Notes: a model not told the origin generated them from the sequence alone. Positions 9,037 through 18,295 are shown, counted from the stretch's first letter. The stretch: 52,351 nucleotides of DNA from Eudoraea adriatica DSM 19308 (GCF_000382125.1 NZ_KB907552.1:4860-57210); one strand, 5' to 3'. Made by a program: numbers and translations.

Positions 9037-9349
9037 TTAAATAAACAGGCAGGTTTTGATCAATCGCATTAGACAAACCAACTCCTGCATAATACGTCTT
9101 TGCTTCAAATTTGGAGGCCTGCTGTTTTACTTTCAGCATCAGATTCTTGTCATACAATTTAATGTCATTGGGATAGACAACATTTCGTACAACAATAAAA
9201 TGCAGTTGTTTTTCTTTAAGACAGACAAACTGAGGGTTTTTCTTTGGTTTGCTGTTTACACCCATAAATTCATACCCTTCAGATTCGAGCTGCCTACCTA
9301 CAATGTTCATAGCAAGATTGTGTAATTCCTGTTCCGTTAGCGCTTTCAT
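8993..9349 (-). CDS. Conserved small protein between nqrF and apbE
   Basis: A 118-residue soluble protein without signal peptide or membrane helix. I recognise it as the short protein that flavobacterial genomes carry between nqrF and apbE, sometimes mislabelled as an NqrF subunit. It has none of the NqrF ferredoxin, FAD or NADH motifs. Visible features are an N-terminal helix (LTEQELHNLAMNIVGRQLES), a QFVCLKEKQLHFIVVR strand pair, and a YYAGVGL...PVYLNESYIV end. A role in flavin loading or assembly of the pump is only an inference from position. It overlaps the apbE start and lies downstream of the nqrF terminator. Confidence 0.8.
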   Translation of the reverse strand: MKALTEQELHNLAMNIVGRQLESEGYEFMGVNSKPKKNPQFVCLKEKQLHFIVVRNVVYPNDIKLYDKNLMLKVKQQASKFEAKTYYAGVGLSNAIDQNLPVYLNESYIVNYDGLIEV

Positions 9350-9370
9350 CTTAAAACTTACTTATCAAAA

Positions 9371-9398
9371 AAAACCGATATTGATCAATATCGGTTTT
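9371..9398 (-). terminator. Terminator of the nqr operon
   Basis: A perfect 28-base palindrome whose arms are AAAACCGATATTGA and its complement, just after nqrF on the minus strand. On that strand it is followed by a long T-run, as an intrinsic terminator should be. Confidence 0.85.
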
Positions 9399-9420
9399 AA
9401 GTTGTATTCTTTAAAATATT

Positions 9421-10728
9421 TTAGCCTCCAAAGTCATCAAAACGTATATGTTCATCCGGAATACCAAAATCTTCGCCCATCTTTTGAACCGCTTTGTTCA
9501 TTAGCGGTGGTCCGCAAAAATAAAGTTCAATATCTTCCGGGGATTCGTGATCGTTTAAGTAATTATCAATCACACAATTATGAATAAATCCAACAAATCC
9601 ATCACCAGGACCATCGAGACTCTCCTTAACTTTCCAGTTGTCCTCCTCCAATGGTTCCGAGAGTGCCATATAGAATTTGAAATTCGGAAATTCTTTTTCC
9701 AATGCTTTAAAATGTTCAATGTAGAACAATTCCCTTTTTGAGCGACCGCCATACCAGTAAGTAACCTTACGATTGGTTTTTAAAGTTTTAAACAAATGAT
9801 ATAAATGAGATCTCATTGGGGCCATCCCGGCACCACCTCCAACATACAACATCTCCGAGTCTGATTCATTGATAAAAAACTCTCCGTAGGGTCCGGATAT
9901 TGTTACTTTATCCCCTGGTTTTTGCGCAAATATGTAGGAGGATGCAACTCCAGGATTTACATCCATCCAACCGTTCTTTGACCTGTCCCATGGTGGAGTG
10001 GCAATCCTGACATTCAGCATTATTTCCCTGCCTTCTGCAGGATAAGAAGCCATAGAATATGCCCGCTCAACCACTTCTGTATTTTTCATTGTCAATGGCC
10101 AAAGGTTAAATTTATCCCACTCATTCTGAAACTTATCTGGTGTTTCATGCTCTTCAGGGTGTGCAGTTATATCTATATCGGAATACTTTATTTGGCAGGG
10201 CGGAATCTCTATTTGAATGTATCCTCCGGCTTTGTATCCCATATCCTCCGGTATTTCCACTACAAATTCCTTAATGAAAGAAGCTACATTATAATTCCGT
10301 ACTACTGTCCCCTCCCACTTTTTAATGCCAAATACTTCTTCAGGGATAGTAATTTCCATATCCTGCTTTACTTTGACCTGGCAGGCCAGTCTTGCCCCTT
10401 CATTCAATTCCCTTTTTGAAAAATGAGGTGTTTCTGTAGGTAGTGCCTCGCCACCACCGGACAGCACATGGCACTCACATTGAATACAGGTCCCACCGCC
10501 ACCGCAGGCCGAAGGAAGAAATACTTTTTGATTCCCCAAAGTAGCAAGCAAAGAACTTCCGGATGCTACTTCTATCTTTTTTTCTCCATTAATTGTTATT
10601 GTAACCGGACCTGATGGAGAAAGCTTTTCTTTTGTAAAAAGTAAAAGTGTCACCAGCAGTAACAACAATATCATAAAAGCAATAACCGTAATTGTAATGG
10701 TCCCAAAGGTGCTTGTAGCTAATATCAT
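9421..10728 (-). CDS. nqrF: Na+-translocating NADH:quinone reductase subunit F
   Basis: The electron entry subunit: it oxidises NADH with FAD and passes electrons to a 2Fe-2S centre. Its 435 residues hold one N-terminal membrane helix (about 8-31), a ferredoxin domain with cysteines 75, 81, 84 and 116, and a ferredoxin-reductase domain. Within that domain, RAYSMASYP binds FAD, GGGAGMAPMRSH begins the NADH site, and the C-terminal YFCGPPLMN motif precedes the ending DDFGG. It overlaps nqrE by 4 bases (ATGA), a sign of translational coupling, and is the last of the six nqr genes before the terminator. Confidence 0.97.
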   Translation of the reverse strand: MILATSTFGTITITVIAFMILLLLLVTLLLFTKEKLSPSGPVTITINGEKKIEVASGSSLLATLGNQKVFLPSACGGGGTCIQCECHVLSGGGEALPTETPHFSKRELNEGARLACQVKVKQDMEITIPEEVFGIKKWEGTVVRNYNVASFIKEFVVEIPEDMGYKAGGYIQIEIPPCQIKYSDIDITAHPEEHETPDKFQNEWDKFNLWPLTMKNTEVVERAYSMASYPAEGREIMLNVRIATPPWDRSKNGWMDVNPGVASSYIFAQKPGDKVTISGPYGEFFINESDSEMLYVGGGAGMAPMRSHLYHLFKTLKTNRKVTYWYGGRSKRELFYIEHFKALEKEFPNFKFYMALSEPLEEDNWKVKESLDGPGDGFVGFIHNCVIDNYLNDHESPEDIELYFCGPPLMNKAVQKMGEDFGIPDEHIRFDDFGG

Positions 10729-11477
10729 TCCTCTTCTATTATTAGGTCGTTATAAGAAATTTCTTTCTCATCCAATTCTTCTTCAACTTCAACTATTACT
10801 TTATTCTCCTCAATCTTTTCGGACGCCGTTTCTTCAATAGCTGCAGGAGCTTCATCCCCACCGGTCAGCATCCCTCCAAAACTTTGAAAGCCTATTCCCA
10901 TTAATCCGGTAATGATAAAAGTAATTCCAAGGCCTCGCAATGGTGCAGGGACATTTGAATACCTTATCTTTTCACGAATAGCGGCGATTGCCAAAATGGC
11001 CAAAAACCAGCCTATTCCAGAACTAACTCCGTAATTAAACGCTAATCCCAATGTTTCGATCTCCCTTGATTGCATGAACAGAGATCCACCCAAAATAGCA
11101 CAGTTAACCGCAATTAATGGTAAAAATATTCCAAGGGAATTGTATAAGGCTGGTGAAAATTTTTCAACTACAATTTCTACTAATTGTACCATCGTTGCTA
11201 TGGTAGCTATAAAAAGAATAAATGACAAAAAACTTAAATTATAATCGGCGTATTCCGGGCCTAACCATACAAGGGCGCCATCTCTTAAGAGATACTGATC
11301 CAATAACCAGTTAAGCGGCACTGTAACTGCCAATACAAATATAACAGCTGCTCCCAATCCTACCGCAGTGGCTACTTTTTTAGATACAGCCAAATACGAG
11401 CACATCCCCAGAAACACGGCGAAGACCATGTTATCTATAAAAATGGATTTAAAAAATAATTCTATATGTTCTAACAT
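10725..11477 (-). CDS. nqrE: Na+-NQR subunit E with an acidic C-terminal tail
   Basis: An integral membrane subunit with six hydrophobic helices. Together with NqrD it should hold the membrane iron (iron-sulfur) centre. The expected cysteines are Cys26 (FLGMCSYLAVS) and Cys125 (AVNCAILGGS). The core ends near residue 203, matching the roughly 200-residue family length. About 45 further residues follow, rich in Glu and ending DLIIEEE, with no counterpart that I recall in the Vibrio protein. The tail is in frame and overlaps the nqrF start, so it is not an artefact of a lost stop at the operon end. It is co-transcribed with nqrD 21 bases upstream. Confidence 0.95.
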   Translation of the reverse strand: MLEHIELFFKSIFIDNMVFAVFLGMCSYLAVSKKVATAVGLGAAVIFVLAVTVPLNWLLDQYLLRDGALVWLGPEYADYNLSFLSFILFIATIATMVQLVEIVVEKFSPALYNSLGIFLPLIAVNCAILGGSLFMQSREIETLGLAFNYGVSSGIGWFLAILAIAAIREKIRYSNVPAPLRGLGITFIITGLMGIGFQSFGGMLTGGDEAPAAIEETASEKIEENKVIVEVEEELDEKEISYNDLIIEEE

Positions 11478-11498
11478 ATCCCTCTCTTAAAAAGTAAA

Positions 11499-12146
11499 TT
11501 AGTTTTCCTCTATTAGTGCCCTGTTTCTCGAGCGTTGTACCCAGATAATTATCCCAACAACAATTAACGCGGCCGGTGGAATAATCATAAATCCGTTGTT
11601 CTCATAGCCTGTAGCGTATAATCCTGTTTTAGCTACCGGATCTCCAAAAACCTTAAATCCAAATAAGGTTCCAGATCCCAACAATTCTCTGAAAAAGCCT
11701 ACTACTATGAGGATTATTCCATACCCCAAAGCATTTCCAATACCATCTAAAAAAGCTTTCCAGGGTCCGTTGCCCAAAGCAAAGGCTTCAAACCTACCCA
11801 TAATGATACAGTTTGTAATAATTAAACCTACAAAAACGGATAGTGTTTTACTCAATTCATACGCAAAAGCCTTAAGAACCTGATCAACTATGATTACTAA
11901 TGTCGCCACAACTATTAGCTGAACAATAATCCTGATCTTCGTAGGAATGATATTTCGTAACAGAGATATAACAACATTTCCTACTCCTAAAACAAAAAGA
12001 ACAGAAATGGCCATAACTACAGAAGCCTGCAATTCTGCGGTAATAGCAAGTGCAGAACAAATACCAAGTACCTGGATTGTAATTGGATTGTTATCCGCAA
12101 GCGGATCTAAAATCAGGTTTGTGTCTTTCTTTGAAAGTAGTGCCAT
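11499..12146 (-). CDS. nqrD: Na+-NQR subunit D
   Basis: A 215-residue integral membrane subunit, homologous to NqrE and forming with it the inverted pair that binds the membrane iron centre. The paired cysteines are Cys30 (LGICSALAIT) and Cys113 (ITNCIIMGRFEAFA). Six hydrophobic helices are visible. The family signature GNGPWKAFLDGIGNALGYG is complete. It lies 2 bases after nqrC and so belongs to the same transcript. Confidence 0.96.
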   Translation of the reverse strand: MALLSKKDTNLILDPLADNNPITIQVLGICSALAITAELQASVVMAISVLFVLGVGNVVISLLRNIIPTKIRIIVQLIVVATLVIIVDQVLKAFAYELSKTLSVFVGLIITNCIIMGRFEAFALGNGPWKAFLDGIGNALGYGIILIVVGFFRELLGSGTLFGFKVFGDPVAKTGLYATGYENNGFMIIPPAALIVVGIIIWVQRSRNRALIEEN

Positions 12147-12148
12147 TG

Positions 12149-12898
12149 TTAATTAACTCTAATAGTTTCTAAATAGTCCTTATATAAATTCACGCTCTCC
12201 CTAATCATTGCCGAAACCCCATTACCGGTAATTGTAGCTCCAGCAAGAGCATCTACCTCATTGTCGTCCTTTATATTATTTTCCGGATCATTATTTCCCT
12301 TAGCCACAGCTATGCCTTTCAGTTGATTATTGCTCAATATCGACTCCCCGATAAAATCGTCTAAAAAATAACGCTGTTTGATATTCGCTCCAAGTCCTGG
12401 TGTTTCAGACTTATGATCAAAGTAAACTCCCTGGACTACCATATTCTCATTAAGTGCTATAAACCCCCATATGGCATCCCATAGCCCTTTTCCATACATG
12501 GGTATGATATAGTATTTATTTCCTCCTTTTTCTCCTATAAAAACGGGAAGCTCGGCAGTTTCGCCTTTCTTAATAGAAGCTATTTGTTTTTTAAGGTCAA
12601 TAAGGTACGCCTCATCATTTTGTGTGATTTGATCACCATTTATTACGAGTTGTTCCGTGATATATTTTGAAAATTCAGCCTCCACCCTATCTGTAGGAAC
12701 GAAATTTACACTGCCCCCACCTTCATTTTCATTGACTCCCATAGCGTAGAGAATATTCTGCTGCTTTTCAAATCTTTCATTCTCCGCAATTTTGCCACTT
12801 AAAGCCGAGGCAAGATAGGCCAGGACCGATCCAACAATTATGACCATTATTGCAGCGAAGGCTATGGTGTAACTATTATTTTCTTTATTAAATGCCAT
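12149..12898 (-). CDS. nqrC: Na+-NQR subunit C (covalent FMN)
   Basis: A periplasmic electron-carrying subunit of 249 residues anchored by one N-terminal helix (about 11-33). It contains the flavinylation motif DALAGATIT at residues 216-224; Thr222 is the expected FMN attachment site, loaded by ApbE. The surrounding segments (GLWDAIWGFIALN, SETPGLGANI) are standard for NqrC and RnfG FMN-binding domains. It lies 2 bases from both nqrB and nqrD, consistent with a tightly coupled operon. Confidence 0.96.
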   Translation of the reverse strand: MAFNKENNSYTIAFAAIMVIIVGSVLAYLASALSGKIAENERFEKQQNILYAMGVNENEGGGSVNFVPTDRVEAEFSKYITEQLVINGDQITQNDEAYLIDLKKQIASIKKGETAELPVFIGEKGGNKYYIIPMYGKGLWDAIWGFIALNENMVVQGVYFDHKSETPGLGANIKQRYFLDDFIGESILSNNQLKGIAVAKGNNDPENNIKDDNEVDALAGATITGNGVSAMIRESVNLYKDYLETIRVN

Positions 12899-12900
12899 AC

Positions 12901-14175
12901 TTAAATTGTTTCTACTTTAAGTTCTTCTTCTTTCCCGTCCGTACTTTTAGGGAAAATTGTTGCCTGCTTCAGTCGCTTCATCCTTCTTCTGATATTACCC
13001 TTAACGACGTAATGATCAATTGTTGGTGCAAAAACATTCATCAATAGAATAGCAAGGAACACGCCTTCAGGATAAGCAGGGTTAAATACCCGAATCATTA
13101 CCGATATAAAACCTATCAGAAATCCATAAATCCATTTTCCTTTATTTGTTTGAGACCCGGTTACCGGATCTGTGGCCATGTAAACAATGCCAAAAGCAAG
13201 GCCACCTACAAGGAGGTGTTTCCAGAAATCAAAGCTCATCAATCCGTAAAAAGTGCTTCTTTCGCCAATCCAGCCCAAATCAACTATCCCATTAAAGATA
13301 AGTCCCATAACCAGAGAACCCGCTACCGCACTTACCATAATTCGCCAGCTGGCAATTTTACTGAAAATCAGGAAAAGACCACCAAGTAAAATCAAAAAAG
13401 CGGAAGTCTCCCCTACTGAACCGGGAATAAAACCAAAAAACATATCAGATACTGAATACGAAAATTCGCTGGTATTGTTCTGTGCGAGATATCCAAGGAT
13501 AGTTTCACCAGAAATAGCATCTGCAGTACCTGCGCGTTCAACAGCACCGTGAACCCAGACTTTATCTCCGCTCATCCAGGTGGGATATGCAAAAAACAAA
13601 AAAGCCCTTATAGTCAGGGCAGGATTTAAAATATTCATTCCCGTACCTCCAAAAACTTCTTTCCCTATAATTACCCCAAACACAACGGCAACGGCTAACA
13701 TCCATAATGGTGTATCTACAGGCACTATTAGCGGTACCAGCATACCAGTTACCAGATAACCTTCTTCTACTTCATGACCTTTTATTACCGCAAAAATGAA
13801 TTCAATTAGTAAACCTACGCCGTAGGAGACAATAACCAGAGGAATAACCAACACAAATCCCAACCAGAAATTATCCCAGGTGAGAAAGTGCTCCATAACT
13901 GAAAAATTTTCCGGAAAACCGTTGATTGCCGAATAATGTTGATATCCCGTATTGAAAAATGAGAATAAAAGCACAGGAATCAGGGCCATAATTACCGTAT
14001 TCATTGTGCGCTTTAGATCGTCGGCTGCTCTTATGTGCGAACCTGTATGTGTGGTTTCATCGGGTGAAAACAAAAATGTATGAAAGGCATTAAAAGCAGG
14101 AGCCATCTTTTTGCCTCTGTACCTGTGTTTTAAAATATGCAATCTTTTCTTAAAGGTCAATCGTTTATTGCTCAT
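12901..14175 (-). CDS. nqrB: Na+-NQR subunit B (membrane channel, covalent FMN)
   Basis: The large membrane subunit carrying the sodium path, riboflavin and a covalent FMN. Its 424 residues have about ten hydrophobic helices; recognisable segments are EVFGGTGMNILNPALTIRAF and MATDPVTGSQTNKGKWIYG. The expected flavinylation site reads DAISGETIL, with Thr225 as acceptor. Here Glu224 stands where the usual motif Dxx(S/T)GA(T/S) has alanine. The codon is plainly GAA on the minus strand at 13504-13506. Whether ApbE still accepts this motif is unknown. Confidence 0.96.
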   Translation of the reverse strand: MSNKRLTFKKRLHILKHRYRGKKMAPAFNAFHTFLFSPDETTHTGSHIRAADDLKRTMNTVIMALIPVLLFSFFNTGYQHYSAINGFPENFSVMEHFLTWDNFWLGFVLVIPLVIVSYGVGLLIEFIFAVIKGHEVEEGYLVTGMLVPLIVPVDTPLWMLAVAVVFGVIIGKEVFGGTGMNILNPALTIRAFLFFAYPTWMSGDKVWVHGAVERAGTADAISGETILGYLAQNNTSEFSYSVSDMFFGFIPGSVGETSAFLILLGGLFLIFSKIASWRIMVSAVAGSLVMGLIFNGIVDLGWIGERSTFYGLMSFDFWKHLLVGGLAFGIVYMATDPVTGSQTNKGKWIYGFLIGFISVMIRVFNPAYPEGVFLAILLMNVFAPTIDHYVVKGNIRRRMKRLKQATIFPKSTDGKEEELKVETI

Positions 14176-14177
14176 TT

Positions 14178-15527
14178 TTATCCTATTTCTTTTTGTAATA
14201 AATCTAGTCCTTCACGAATTATCTGTTGATGCGGCTGCTTGGAAATACATATAAATTCAGTTAATGAAAAGTCTTCAGGAATAACCTCATACAAACCAAG
14301 TTGTTCCATTTCATCCAAATCTTTAACCATACATGCCTTTAATAGCTGAAGCGGATAAATGTCTAAAGGAAACACCTCTTCATACATACCTGTGACTACA
14401 AATGCCCTGTGTTCTCCATTTGTATTTGTATTTAAATCATATTTCTTTTTGGGCTGCAACCATGAAAATGTAAGCGCTCTTGTTGTAGATATTTTATCAA
14501 AAACCGGTTTATTCCAACCGAAAAATTCGTAATCATCTCCCTCGGGAATAACACTTACTGTATTGTTATAGAAACCGAGAAATCCATCAGGACTCGTTTT
14601 TTTCCCTGTCAATACATCTCCATTAATCACACGAAATTTCCCATTATTCACACCACTGGCGTACAAAAATGTTGCTATCTCTGCGCCAATTTTCGTTGTA
14701 AAATACTTTGGAGTCTTCACAGATGAACCGGCAAGGGCAATAGTGCGCTGGGCATTGAATTTACCAGTTAAAAGCAACTCACCAATAATTACAAGATCCT
14801 GGGGAGTAACAGTCCAAACTACTTCACCTTTATTTATCGGATCCAGTTTATTAATTTGAGTACCCACCAATCCGGCCGGATGTGGTCCTGAAACTTTATG
14901 TAATTCTATATTTTCGAGCTCAGAAAAAGGAGAATTGGAACCCTTCCCTATGGATACATGGACCTTGCCAGGAGTAAGTTTCGACAATGCTGTCAATGCC
15001 GCCTGAAATTCTTCTTCCTTGCCATTTAGGGTATAGTTCAAATCTGCCGCCAAAGGCGCAGTTACATAGGCCGAAACAAAGATTGCTTTGGGAGTAGCTG
15101 CCGGATCTGCCACAAGATCATAAGGTCGTTGCTTAATAAATGGCCAGCAGCCCGATTTAAGAAGAATAGACTTAATTTCTTCCGAATCAGCACCTGGGCT
15201 TATTACGCTATGTTTAAGATGTTCCTGAGACTTGTCTGCAAGAATTTTAATCATAAGTATTCTCCTGCGGGCTCCTCTTTTAATTTCAATTAATTCTCCA
15301 CTAACCGGAGAAACGAAAAGCATGTCCTGATTATCTTTGCTGTAAAACAAGGGTTCACCTGCCTTTACCTCTGCCCCTTCCTTGACCAGCATTTTGGGCA
15401 TTATTCCATGAAAATCCAGGAGATTGATGGCATAAACATTACTTTGAACTGCTTTGGATGTATTTTGTTCTGCCACACCTACAAGGTTAATGTTCAAACC
15501 TTTCCTGATCCTAATGTCTTTAGACAT
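14178..15527 (-). CDS. nqrA: Na+-NQR subunit A
   Basis: A cytosolic subunit of 449 residues, the first gene of the nqr operon. The N-terminal domain begins IRIRKGLNINLVG and includes PKMLVKEGAEVKAGEPLFYSKD, a lipoyl/biotinyl-like fold typical of NqrA and RnfC. The C-terminal part includes the conserved PLQLLKACMVKDLDEMEQLGLYE block. It has no iron-sulfur cysteine motif, which distinguishes it from RnfC. NqrA participates in quinone binding and reduction. A TAnnTTTG element lies 34 bases upstream. The pump as a whole oxidises NADH, reduces quinone (probably menaquinone) and exports Na+, as expected in a marine bacterium. Confidence 0.96.
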   Translation of the reverse strand: MSKDIRIRKGLNINLVGVAEQNTSKAVQSNVYAINLLDFHGIMPKMLVKEGAEVKAGEPLFYSKDNQDMLFVSPVSGELIEIKRGARRRILMIKILADKSQEHLKHSVISPGADSEEIKSILLKSGCWPFIKQRPYDLVADPAATPKAIFVSAYVTAPLAADLNYTLNGKEEEFQAALTALSKLTPGKVHVSIGKGSNSPFSELENIELHKVSGPHPAGLVGTQINKLDPINKGEVVWTVTPQDLVIIGELLLTGKFNAQRTIALAGSSVKTPKYFTTKIGAEIATFLYASGVNNGKFRVINGDVLTGKKTSPDGFLGFYNNTVSVIPEGDDYEFFGWNKPVFDKISTTRALTFSWLQPKKKYDLNTNTNGEHRAFVVTGMYEEVFPLDIYPLQLLKACMVKDLDEMEQLGLYEVIPEDFSLTEFICISKQPHQQIIREGLDLLQKEIG

Positions 15528-15561
15528 AAATTGTAAACATTTGGTTTATCAAAATTTCGAC

Positions 15562-15569
15562 CAAAAATA
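15562..15569 (-). promoter_or_regulatory. Promoter -7 element TATTTTTG for the nqr operon
   Basis: Exact TAnnTTTG on the minus strand, leaving a leader of about 34 bases before nqrA. No TTTG -33 element is seen at 19-21 bases. Confidence 0.6.
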
Positions 15570-15652
15570 GTACTTATGGGACTGTTTTCATAATTATTAA
15601 CTATAATTTTGGGCTTTACACCGATATGACTTTTTTCGGTATGCATTTTGTT

Positions 15653-15660
15653 TACCTTTA
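15653..15660 (+). promoter_or_regulatory. Possible -7 element TACCTTTA for the T9SS plug gene
   Basis: One mismatch to TAnnTTTG, 19 bases upstream of the ATG at 15680 and downstream of the longer open-frame start at 15626. It favours the shorter start. Confidence 0.35.
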
Positions 15661-15679
15661 CTGCAAAAACAAGCTGAAA

Positions 15680-16924
15680 ATGCGTTTTTTTGTTAAACAA
15701 ATATTTTTTCTTCTCCTTACAACCCATGTGTATTCACAAATACAGGAAGAGGTAAATCCACCCGAAAATATAAAGACCATTATTTTTAAGGGACCAACTG
15801 ATGACCAGTTTCCTGTCGTTAAATTAGGAGATCCGATTTATCTTGAGTTCGATGATTTAACCGCAAGTGAGCAAGACTATTATTTCAAAATTGTGTATTG
15901 CAATTATGACTGGACGCCATCCGAGCTATTAAAGTCGCAATACCTAAGAGGCACAGACAACCAAAGGATTATTAATTACACCAATAGTTATAACACCCTG
16001 GAAGCGTACTCTAATTATCAATTAACGATTCCCAATAAAGTGGTGAGTTTAAAAGTAAGTGGTAATTATGTACTCGAAATTTATAATTCCATCAACGAAC
16101 TTCAATTTTCAAGAAGATTTGTGGTTTACAAGGATTTAGCCAAAGTTGCAGCAACGACCAGAAATTCCAGAAATTTTGATTTTCTTAATCAGAAGCAATC
16201 TGTACAATTTACAATTGCACCATTCAATCTTCAACTTATCAATCCAGTAAAAGAAGTAAAAATTGCCATAATTCAAAATTATCAATGGTCTAATGTCATC
16301 ACTGATGTACCCCCGCAATTTACGTTGGGTAATTCACTGGTGTATAAATATGATAAGGAAACCAGTTTCTTTGGAGGGAATGAATTCCTGAATTTTGACA
16401 CCAGTGATTTGCGAGCTCCAACTTCTTCAATTTCCCGCATTGAATATGATGATCTTTACCATCATTACCTTTTTACGGACGACTATAGATTTGACAAAGC
16501 ATATACCTACTTTCCGGATATTAATGGCGATTTTACCATTCGTACTTTGCAAGGTGAAGATCCGTCGCGGGAATCAGAATATTCAATGATTCATTTCAGC
16601 CTCCCCTACACAATGGATATTGGATTAAATGAGATTTATGTCTATGGTAAATACAACAACTATGCTCTTGAGGAAGCGAACAAAATGATTTATAATGCTG
16701 AAACAGGAAATATGGAGGCCACAATAAAAATTAAGCAGGGGTTTTACAATTATAAATATGTACTTAAAAATGAGGATGGCCGGGTAGACCTGAATAAAAT
16801 ATGTGGTAACTTTAATTTTACAGAGAATAATTATTTAATACTGGTTTACTACAGAAATTTTGGTGATTTATATGATAGCATAATCGGAATAGGTACTACA
16901 AACTCTGAAAACATTACCAACTAA
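15680..16924 (+). CDS. Type IX secretion system plug protein (DUF5103 family)
   Basis: A 414-residue secreted protein. The start at 15680 gives a clean signal peptide (MRFFVKQIFFLLLTTHVYSQ); an upstream in-frame ATG at 15626 would put 18 odd residues before it. The body shows DUF5103 hallmarks: PVVKLGDPIYLEFDDL, YYFKIVYCNYDWTPSELLKSQYL (the region around residues 75-95), NYQLTIPNKVVSLKVSGNY, and a C-terminal part ending NYLILVYYRNFGDLYDS. This family is now described as a plug-type component associated with type IX secretion. It is divergent from nqrA and monocistronic. Confidence 0.85.
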   Translation: MRFFVKQIFFLLLTTHVYSQIQEEVNPPENIKTIIFKGPTDDQFPVVKLGDPIYLEFDDLTASEQDYYFKIVYCNYDWTPSELLKSQYLRGTDNQRIINYTNSYNTLEAYSNYQLTIPNKVVSLKVSGNYVLEIYNSINELQFSRRFVVYKDLAKVAATTRNSRNFDFLNQKQSVQFTIAPFNLQLINPVKEVKIAIIQNYQWSNVITDVPPQFTLGNSLVYKYDKETSFFGGNEFLNFDTSDLRAPTSSISRIEYDDLYHHYLFTDDYRFDKAYTYFPDINGDFTIRTLQGEDPSRESEYSMIHFSLPYTMDIGLNEIYVYGKYNNYALEEANKMIYNAETGNMEATIKIKQGFYNYKYVLKNEDGRVDLNKICGNFNFTENNYLILVYYRNFGDLYDSIIGIGTTNSENITN

Positions 16925-17199
16925 AAACTTTTCATTAACCTTCGCAAACAGTATATTTTTTATTAACAGTGCGTCAGCAGCGCCAAAAAATAATATCTTT
17001 TGTTAAGTCCATTGCGTCATTACGACTTAATTTCTGAATCCAATCAACGCACCGGCTTGCACTTGTGTAAGGTATTGTATTTTAACCATTTAGTAAGTAA
17101 TAAAATAATTTTTTAATGACAATTAAATCGGGTTATTACAATAATTTTCTTAACATTGGGTTTTAATCTATACACTTATAATTCTTAGGATTGGGATAA

Positions 17200-17805
17200 A
17201 TGTTGCTTCGAAATAAAAATTCATATCCAAATATATGTTTTGAGATCATTGAGCAGTTAAAAGAAAAGCTTCCCAAGTATCTTTCATATCACTCTATAGA
17301 TCATATTATAGATGTTGCCAACGTATGTAACGACTATATCGAATATTACGATCTTCCGGAAGAAATGGCTAAGCTTTTGCGTATTGCCGCAATCTGCCAT
17401 GATTATGGATTTACAGAATCTCCACTAGATCATGAAGAGCGGGGTATTATGGCTATACATGACTTGTTAACCCCAATTCTCACTAAGGATGAAATAGAGA
17501 TAATAAATGGAATGATAAGGGCCACGAAAGTCCCTCAGAAGCCAAAGACCTTTTATGAAGAAATTTTGGCGGATGCCGATTTAGACTACCTGGGGAGAAA
17601 AGACTATGATGAAATTAGTGCTAAACTATTTAAAGAATATTTGCATTTGGGGATCGTTTCCGATAATGTTCAATGGTTAGACCTGCAAATCAGGTTTTTA
17701 GAGAATCACAAATTTCACACCGATTTTGCTAAAAATAATCGTGAGAAATTAAAGTCCAAAAAGATAAAACAACTCAAATCTCTAAAATTGGCCGCAAATA
17801 ACTAA
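17200..17805 (+). CDS. HD-domain protein (putative phosphohydrolase)
   Basis: A 201-residue cytosolic protein. The HD metal site is complete: His31 and His35 (YHSIDH), His67-Asp68 (ICHDYGF), a further histidine in DHEERG, and a distal aspartate in LADADLDYLG (about Asp125). Such domains hydrolyse phosphate esters of nucleotides or cyclic nucleotides; the substrate cannot be inferred. It is too short to carry a sensory or GGDEF partner. The C-terminal 20 residues are lysine-rich. It stands alone between two gene-free stretches, and no clear promoter motif was found. Confidence 0.75.
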   Translation: MLLRNKNSYPNICFEIIEQLKEKLPKYLSYHSIDHIIDVANVCNDYIEYYDLPEEMAKLLRIAAICHDYGFTESPLDHEERGIMAIHDLLTPILTKDEIEIINGMIRATKVPQKPKTFYEEILADADLDYLGRKDYDEISAKLFKEYLHLGIVSDNVQWLDLQIRFLENHKFHTDFAKNNREKLKSKKIKQLKSLKLAANN

Positions 17806-18295
17806 TGTTATTTGCAACAAACTCTTGTTACTTAAATCATTCTATTGTACCACACTTCGAATAATCCAGCGTAAGGTTATTCCGTCTTTTAAGATCATTT
17901 TAGAGCAAATCATTTTACCTTCCGCGGGTTTTGACTCCTTTTCCGGATTTTTAATAACCACAAAAATTCTTCAAATACGCGGTATTTAATAAGTTACAAC
18001 GCATAAATTCATCAGAAAAAAACATACATACACCGATAATTCAATGTTAAGTTTTCAATATCACTTCCTATTATTTATCTTGCCCGCGTAAGTAGTTTTT
18101 TTACAAAGCTTTATTAAATGGGAGAATTGTCAGAAGTACTGTTTTTCTCCTGCCTGTATAAAGTTTGAAGAAAAAATTTCTTTAGACCAAAATTCCAAAC
18201 TATTGTTAAATAGAGCAGGTATAATTCGTTTTTTTATATTTTAGCAATTCTAACGGCTATGCTACTCATTTAGAGATTTACCGTTATCTAATAGC
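17806..18295 (+). other. Gene-free interval between the HD protein and apaG
   Basis: About 490 AT-rich bases. I find no convincing reading frame (the longest ATG frame I checked is 16 codons), no tRNA-like cloverleaf and no strong T-tailed hairpin. Imperfect -7-like sequences such as TATATTTT occur just upstream of apaG. It could hold an unrecognised small RNA, but nothing in the sequence supports one directly. Confidence 0.5.

Noticed and set aside
15626-15679. Longer N-terminus for the T9SS plug protein
   Set aside because: It puts 18 residues without signal character before a clean signal peptide at 15680, and a possible -7 element lies between the two starts.
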